From: JBHEBG01 sp046557915 | Lineage (GTDB): Bacteria; Bacteroidota; Bacteroidia; Flavobacteriales; Flavobacteriaceae | Length of the DNA: 64,000 bases | Assembly: GCF_046557915.1 (NCBI RefSeq) | Contig: NZ_JBHEBG010000003.1 | Location: forward strand, 124,001-188,000 | Direction of reading: 5' to 3' | In this document: piece after piece, positions 59,812-64,000 of the stretch | Position numbering within the stretch: the stretch's first letter is position 1 | Layout: the number at the start of each line of letters is the position of its first letter | The notes under the pieces: generated by a model | The model's input: the letters and a program-made list of their open reading frames with translations, nothing else | What the model was told of the DNA's origin: nothing | Databases searched by the model: none | Translations under genes and position numbers: made by a program

Positions 59812-59822
59812 GGGTATTTTTA
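59812..59822 (+). promoter_or_regulatory. Candidate promoter of the second ECF sigma operon
   Basis: GGGTATTTTTA holds a near-consensus -7 box (TATTTTTA) and is identical to the 11-mer at 20317-20327. It lies 27 bp before the TTG start at 59850. Confidence 0.35.
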
Positions 59823-59849
59823 CACAACTTTTTAGCTAGCAGTATCTAA

Positions 59850-60392
59850 TTGGAACCCAACATCCTATATACACATAAAGACCTGATTGAAAAGAGTAAA
59901 TCTGGTCATAGAGATTCGCAGTATCGCCTGTATGGGTTATACGTGGACGCTATGTACAATGTTAGTATGCGTATGCTGGGTATAAAAGAAGATGCTGAAG
60001 ACGTAGTACAAGACAGTTTTGTGGAAGCTTTTAAACAATTGGATTCTTTTCGTTATGAGAGCACTTTTGGTTCTTGGTTAAAGCGGATCGTAATCAATAA
60101 GAGCATCAATTTCACAAAATTGAAAAAGGTAGCTGTGACCCCCTTGGAAGAACACGACTATTACATAGCCGGAGAAACCGAGGAGAAGGCGAAAACCATG
60201 GATATCCAGAAAATAAAAAATGGAATATCCCAATTACCGCCTGGTTATCAACAGATTATTAATCTGTACCTCATTGAAGGTTATGACCATGTAGAGATTG
60301 CAGAGATTTTGGGGATAACGACCTCCACTTCCAAATCGCAATACCACAGGGCAAAAAAGAAATTGATAGAATTAATAAATATGGTGGCATGA
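59850..60392 (+). CDS. ECF-type sigma factor
   Basis: 180 residues. Region 2: MRMLGIKEDAEDVVQDSFVEAFKQLDSF; region 4: ISQLPPGYQQIINLYLIEGYDHVEIAEILGITTSTSKSQYHRAKKKL. The start is TTG at 59850; an in-frame TAA stands directly before it at 59847-59849. Its stop overlaps the next gene (ATGA), typical of sigma/anti-sigma pairs. It heads the operon to 63750. Confidence 0.93.
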   Translation: MEPNILYTHKDLIEKSKSGHRDSQYRLYGLYVDAMYNVSMRMLGIKEDAEDVVQDSFVEAFKQLDSFRYESTFGSWLKRIVINKSINFTKLKKVAVTPLEEHDYYIAGETEEKAKTMDIQKIKNGISQLPPGYQQIINLYLIEGYDHVEIAEILGITTSTSKSQYHRAKKKLIELINMVA

Positions 60393-60931
60393 TGGACGAA
60401 TTTGAAAAACACATCCGGGATAATAAAGATTTGTTTGATGGGCACAAGGCAGATAGGGACAAAATGTGGGAAAGCATCTCCTCTCAATTGGAAAAGCCAA
60501 AAACAAAAGTGATTCCCTTATGGAAATCCCCATTATTTAAAGTAGCGGCCAGTATTGTATTGGTGTTTGGACTTGCCTTTATGGCAGACGCGACTTTTAG
60601 AACCGGATATGGGGCCGAAGACAATATTGTGAGTAGGGAATTATTGGAAATAGATATGCATTATCAGAGTTTGGTTGCAAGTCAGGTGCAACTGGTAAAA
60701 GATCATCCCGAACTGTCCAATGCGGACAAGGAAGAATTTTTATCGTTCATGGATGAACTCGATGTGGAATACAAGGAACTTAAACAGGAAATGGGCGAGA
60801 ATTTGGATAATGAGCTTGTTTTGGAAGCCATTATCGGTAATTACAAAAAACGCATAGAACTAATAGAAAATCTTTTACGACAAATAAAGGATTCTAAAAA
60901 AATAAACGATGAGCATGGGTACGTACTATAA
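60389..60931 (+). CDS. Probable membrane anti-sigma factor
   Basis: 180 residues. An acidic N-terminal cytoplasmic part (about 1-45, FEKHIRDNKDLFDGHKADRDKMWESI), one TM segment near 48-66 (LFKVAASIVLVFGLAFMA), and a periplasmic helical part predicted to be coiled coil (DELDVEYKELKQEMGENLDNEL, NYKKRIELIENLLRQI). No catalytic motif. The ATGA overlap with the sigma gene and topology support an anti-sigma role (inference). The 3' end overlaps the next gene by 23 bp. Confidence 0.78.
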   Translation: MMDEFEKHIRDNKDLFDGHKADRDKMWESISSQLEKPKTKVIPLWKSPLFKVAASIVLVFGLAFMADATFRTGYGAEDNIVSRELLEIDMHYQSLVASQVQLVKDHPELSNADKEEFLSFMDELDVEYKELKQEMGENLDNELVLEAIIGNYKKRIELIENLLRQIKDSKKINDEHGYVL

Positions 60932-62003
60932 AAAACTGCTGTTGATAGCAATATGCCTTGCTTTTGGGTATAACCTGGGGGCACAGGAACGCGCATCAAA
61001 AAAAATAGAAAAATCATATGCCATGACCAATGCCGGTGAGCTGCATTTGGATAACAAATATGGTAACGTGATCATTAATGGGTGGAACAAAAATAATATT
61101 GCGATCACCGTAGATGTAAAAGTATCGCATCGCAAAAAAGACAACGCCCGGGAATTATTGAACCGCATTAGTGCCGAATTTAAGGTTGTGGACGACTTTA
61201 TTGGAGTTACTTCGGTAATTGCCGAAAGAGGTACCGGATTTTTTGCCCGTTATTTCAATAAGGCGAATCCGTTCGATTTTGATAAGACCAACGTGCAGAT
61301 CAACTATACCATTTATTTGCCCGTTAATGCAGAAATTGATATCAAAAACAAGTTTGGGGATGTTATCATGGGCGATTGGACAGGGAAATTGAAAGCTAGG
61401 GTTACCCATGGCGATATGTGGATCAATGATGATCTTACGAATGCCAATATTGTTATGGAATTTGGAAAACTACGTACCAAAGCCATTACCTATGGAAGCA
61501 TTAACATGAAGAACGGTGGAATAGACCTGGAGAGATCGCAAGATTTAAGAATAAACAGTAGTGGTACTACTATTAAATTGGAACAGGTTTCTACACTAGA
61601 CTTATTTTCTAGCAAAGACGAGGTTACCATTGAAAGTGTTGGTAGCATCGTAGGAGACCTTAGATTCAGTAATGTGCAAATACAAAGTTTGGGTAGGGAA
61701 ATAGGTCTTAGGATGAAATTGGTAGATTTTAGAGTGGGAGCTGTTGAAAGTCGGAAACCATCCATCAAAATAGATCAGGAATCTTCCGAAATCTATATTA
61801 ATGTTGATGGGCTTTCGTTTGATTTTGAAGCAAATCTAGAACAAGGGCTTTTAAGGATACCGACCACGAGTACAAACATAAAGACCAATGTGCTAGATAG
61901 GGGGAAAAAGATTCGGGAAATAAAGGCATCCTATGGTAAAGGAGACCCCGGCACCTTCTCGGTTACCGGTATAAAAGGTGTGGTGGTGCTTCGGGAGCAG
62001 TAA
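60909..62003 (+). CDS. Secreted adhesin-like (DUF4097-type) protein
   Basis: 364 residues with a signal peptide (cleavage near LGAQ at about 25); an ATG two codons in (60915) is an equal start. The mature part is a repetitive beta-helix-like stretch: LHLDNKYGNVIINGWNKNNIAI, IDIKNKFGDVIMGDWTGKLKARVTHGDMWI, SINMKNGGIDL, TSTNIKTNV. This resembles DUF4097/DUF2807 putative auto-transporter adhesin domains. Its gene overlaps the anti-sigma gene. A role in envelope or surface integrity is inferred from context. Confidence 0.8.
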   Translation: MSMGTYYKKLLLIAICLAFGYNLGAQERASKKIEKSYAMTNAGELHLDNKYGNVIINGWNKNNIAITVDVKVSHRKKDNARELLNRISAEFKVVDDFIGVTSVIAERGTGFFARYFNKANPFDFDKTNVQINYTIYLPVNAEIDIKNKFGDVIMGDWTGKLKARVTHGDMWINDDLTNANIVMEFGKLRTKAITYGSINMKNGGIDLERSQDLRINSSGTTIKLEQVSTLDLFSSKDEVTIESVGSIVGDLRFSNVQIQSLGREIGLRMKLVDFRVGAVESRKPSIKIDQESSEIYINVDGLSFDFEANLEQGLLRIPTTSTNIKTNVLDRGKKIREIKASYGKGDPGTFSVTGIKGVVVLREQ

Positions 62004-62146
62004 TCATTTGACAACTTAAAGCTATAACTACCACGCAGCTGGCCCAATTTTGATTTCCATAGTACAAAAAAATAAAAAAAACACTAAAAAAATGCAACCA
62101 TTATCAAATTAGCTTGTCTATGATAATGTCAATCAAAAACAAACAC

Positions 62147-62815
62147 ATGAAAAATTTTAGTTACTTGTCACTTCTTTTTCTCTTGGGTGGCATCTCTTAT
62201 CTCAGCGCACAAGGTTCCGATAATTTTATCGAATTCAACGATCGCAAAAATGTAGTACACGGTGTTTATATCGGGATTACCACGCATATTGGGGAAATCG
62301 ACGATAAAGAGACCTATTTGGGAGGTTTAAAAATAGCCTATGTTGCCAATCAGCAGTTTGAAGTAGGTTTTTCGGGGGTCTTTTTTTACTCTCAACAAAA
62401 CTTGCCAGGGTTTTCCTTTTCGGATAATGAAGATTTAATTGGAGCCTACGGAGGACTTCATTTAGAACCTATCTTTTTTAGTAAATCTAGGGTAAACCTG
62501 TCATTCCCCATTCTTATTGGGGCAGGTGGGGTAGCCTATGTTGACGGAGATCGCGACTTTGATGATGATTTTGATAACGATATTAACGAGTCCGATGCGG
62601 TCTTTGTGCTAGAACCTGGGGCCAATGCACTTTTTAATATCTCTAGGTACCTGCAGATAGAAGCAGGCGTACGGTACAGATTCTCTAGCCGATTGGACTT
62701 GCAGCCAGGACCGATAACCCGGATAAACGGCTTTTCAGCAGGACTAGGCATCAAAGTAGGGGTATTTAACTTGGGGAGAAATAGGTATAAAAAAAACATA
62801 GATAATGAAAGATAG
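62147..62815 (+). CDS. Outer-membrane beta-barrel-like protein
   Basis: 222 residues from the ATG at 62147, which begins the signal peptide MKNFSYLSLLFLLGG (cleavage near LSAQ); an ATG at 62114 would add 11 residues. The body alternates strands and turns as an eight-stranded barrel would (VVHGVYIGITTHIGEIDD, FEVGFSGVFFYSQQN, INGFSAGLGIKVGVFN). Asp-rich loop DGDRDFDDDFDNDIN near 140-155 may bind calcium. Family not named. It belongs to the sigma operon by position. Confidence 0.75.
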   Translation: MKNFSYLSLLFLLGGISYLSAQGSDNFIEFNDRKNVVHGVYIGITTHIGEIDDKETYLGGLKIAYVANQQFEVGFSGVFFYSQQNLPGFSFSDNEDLIGAYGGLHLEPIFFSKSRVNLSFPILIGAGGVAYVDGDRDFDDDFDNDINESDAVFVLEPGANALFNISRYLQIEAGVRYRFSSRLDLQPGPITRINGFSAGLGIKVGVFNLGRNRYKKNIDNER

Positions 62816-63023
62816 TTTTAATTACAATAACACAGAATACGATCAACATATACAGACCCAATATGTATTTGCCAAGGACGATCAGGTATACCTCCGAAAA
62901 AATGGAACTAATACTGCTACAGACCTATCTATGGCAGACGACGACGAATGGTTTCCTGTAAACTTCCAATGGATTCCAGTATTTGAATTACGAAAAAATT
63001 TGGTGGAGACACCGATAATCTAA
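62805..63023 (+). CDS. Small protein of unknown function
   Basis: 72 residues, no signal peptide, no TM segment. It begins inside the last codons of the barrel gene (11-bp overlap) and ends 7 bp before the head-GIN gene. The sequence is acidic and aromatic (YNNTEYDQHIQTQYVF, MADDDEWFPVNFQWIPVF). No family recognised. Tight packing between two operon genes makes it likely to be real. Confidence 0.6.
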   Translation: MKDSFNYNNTEYDQHIQTQYVFAKDDQVYLRKNGTNTATDLSMADDDEWFPVNFQWIPVFELRKNLVETPII

Positions 63024-63030
63024 CAACATT

Positions 63031-63750
63031 ATGAGAACAAAATTAATTATTATTGCCCTTTTCGGGGCCAGCACCCTTATGACCTCTTGTGATTACGATA
63101 ACATAAAGGTATCCAATGATGTAACAACTTTAAGCTATGATATTTCTGACTATTCCAGATTAAAAATATCGGATAGTTTTAACGCCTTTGTTACTTTTTC
63201 GGAGACAGAGGAAAGTATAGAAGTAGAGGCCAACACAAATTTGCATGGCCATATAATTATTTCTAAGGAGGGAAGCACCTTGGAAGCCAGACTTAGGAGG
63301 TTTACAAACCTTAGGGGAAATGTTACGCTAAACATCTATATCACCACCTCTAACATTGAAAAATTTAAAGCATCCGGAGCTTCCAAGATTTCTTTAGAGA
63401 ACGATTTGGTTTCTGATGATGTCTTGGTAGAGCTTTCGGGTGCGTCATCCTTTACCGGGGAAATCCATACGGATAGATTGGATGTAGAATTGCGAGGCGC
63501 CTCTACTATCGACCTTTTTGGAACGGCCGATAGGTGCCACGCACAACTATCTGGCAGCAGTAGTTTGTTGGACTATGATTTGTCCGTTAACGATCTAAAT
63601 ATAGATATGGCAGGTGCCAGTGATGCTTTTTTATCCGCAATGGAAAGCATAGATATAGAAGCAGCGGGCGCCAGTACACTTTATTACATGGGCAATGCCA
63701 CCATAGAACGGGAGCGTTTGTCAGGGGCTTCCAAAATTGTTAAGCGATAA
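63031..63750 (+). CDS. Head-GIN domain (DUF2807) lipoprotein
   Basis: 239 residues. Lipoprotein signal ends in LMTSC (Cys20). The rest is a head-GIN/DUF2807 beta-helix with repeated GAS turns: ASGASKISLEN, LSGASSFTGE, LRGASTIDLFG, LSGSSSLLDY, MAGASDAFLS, AAGASTLYYMG and LSGASKIV. This putative adhesin family is common in Bacteroidota and often linked to ECF sigma loci. It is the last gene of the sigma operon and is probably exposed on the outer membrane. Confidence 0.9.
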   Translation: MRTKLIIIALFGASTLMTSCDYDNIKVSNDVTTLSYDISDYSRLKISDSFNAFVTFSETEESIEVEANTNLHGHIIISKEGSTLEARLRRFTNLRGNVTLNIYITTSNIEKFKASGASKISLENDLVSDDVLVELSGASSFTGEIHTDRLDVELRGASTIDLFGTADRCHAQLSGSSSLLDYDLSVNDLNIDMAGASDAFLSAMESIDIEAAGASTLYYMGNATIERERLSGASKIVKR

Positions 63751-63771
63751 TTTTAAGTATACGGCAAGAAC

Positions 63772-64000
63772 TTAAAGATTTAACCAATAGTTGAGTTTAA
63801 GAACTATGGCCCGTTGTCTGGGAAATTGTATGCTTGGAAAGGTGAGGGAACCACTGGCGGTTTGGCTTTCGGCAAAATAGTTATCTGTATAAACCAAAAA
63901 AATATCAGAAACAGGTTTAAATCGCCATTGCAATCTGGAGTTGAGGTTAAGGTTTTCTATTTGGCTATTGAACTGTACAAAGGTGGTCCAAAAAATATTT
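63772..64000 (-). CDS. DUF5916-like outer-membrane protein, 3' end only
   Basis: The minus-strand frame runs from the window edge (64000) to TAA at 63772-63774, 75 residues. LNSRLQWRFKPVSDIFLVYTDNYF and ending QRAIVLKLNYWLNL match the C-terminal barrel strands of DUF5916 proteins, which carry a CBM9-like N-terminal domain (recollection). The coding region continues beyond the window, so start and domains are unseen. Confidence 0.7.
   Translation of the reverse strand, partial: NIFWTTFVQFNSQIENLNLNSRLQWRFKPVSDIFLVYTDNYFAESQTASGSLTFPSIQFPRQRAIVLKLNYWLNL

Noticed and set aside
1..64000. tRNA, rRNA, CRISPR, insertion sequence or prophage
   Set aside because: Intergenic regions were read for cloverleaf ends, repeat-spacer arrays, transposase motifs and integrase sites; none was found.

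Overview
The window looks like a chromosomal segment of a marine-type member of the Bacteroidota, family Flavobacteriaceae. The DNA is AT-rich. Promoters follow the Bacteroidota pattern (TTTG about 19-20 bp upstream of TAnnTTTG), ribosome binding sites are inconspicuous, and the gene families are typical: FecI/FecR/TonB receptor sets, SYLF, head-GIN (DUF2807), DUF1343/NamZ, CtlX, YdeP-type oxidoreductase and FtsX-like permease. I see no rRNA, tRNA, CRISPR array, phage or insertion sequence. No gene-free stretch exceeds about 300 bp once a 46-residue lipoprotein at 24644-24784 is counted.

Layout. 1-3942: 3' part of a glycogen synthase-like gene, citrate synthase with a clear terminator, and a DDAH-family hydrolase. 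4068-9378: a TetR-controlled envelope cassette (TetR, MMPL/RND transporter, LolA-like periplasmic protein, outer-membrane barrel) lying between the DDAH-like gene and ctlX (9514). 10453-14213: a minus-strand run of MmcQ/YjbR protein, unknown protein, SDR/DUF2867 protein and BCCT transporter. 14384-24620: argS, a sigma/anti-sigma/TonB receptor operon with a divergent Asp-rich repeat lipoprotein, ffh and folD. 24644-30939: small lipoprotein, an esterase/carbamoylase-like/alcohol dehydrogenase operon, a VOC protein, and an alpha/beta hydrolase divergent from an HxlR regulator.

30940-43003: small secreted or cupin proteins, a HerA-like ATPase, queE, a metzincin lipoprotein, a methyltransferase, a YkgJ protein, a sterol-desaturase-like protein, a NamZ-like protein divergent from an FtsX-like permease, a cystathionine beta-synthase-like enzyme and a SYLF protein. 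43247-49351: M20 peptidase, epimerase, Crp/Fnr regulator, SulP transporter and persulfide-dioxygenase-like/rhodanese protein. 49372-56904: exonuclease/GIY-YIG protein, YdeP-type molybdoenzyme, cupins, SRPBCC protein, and an ECF42-like sigma factor with a YCII protein. 57124-63750: a membrane-anchored HTH protein divergent from a LamG-like secreted protein, then a second sigma/anti-sigma operon with adhesin-like and head-GIN proteins. The window ends inside a DUF5916-like gene on the minus strand.

The strongest regulatory signal is a matched pair of Crp/Fnr-like sites upstream of the SulP gene (46053-46070) and the persulfide-dioxygenase-like gene (47825-47842). Both centres lie 29.5 bp from the first base of a perfect TAnnTTTG box, next to a Crp/Fnr gene whose sensor domain carries a Cys cluster. 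I infer a small local sulfur regulon. Other regulatory structures include an HxlR palindrome over its own -7 box, a shared TetR half-palindrome, and obligatory TTG starts on all three ECF sigma genes.
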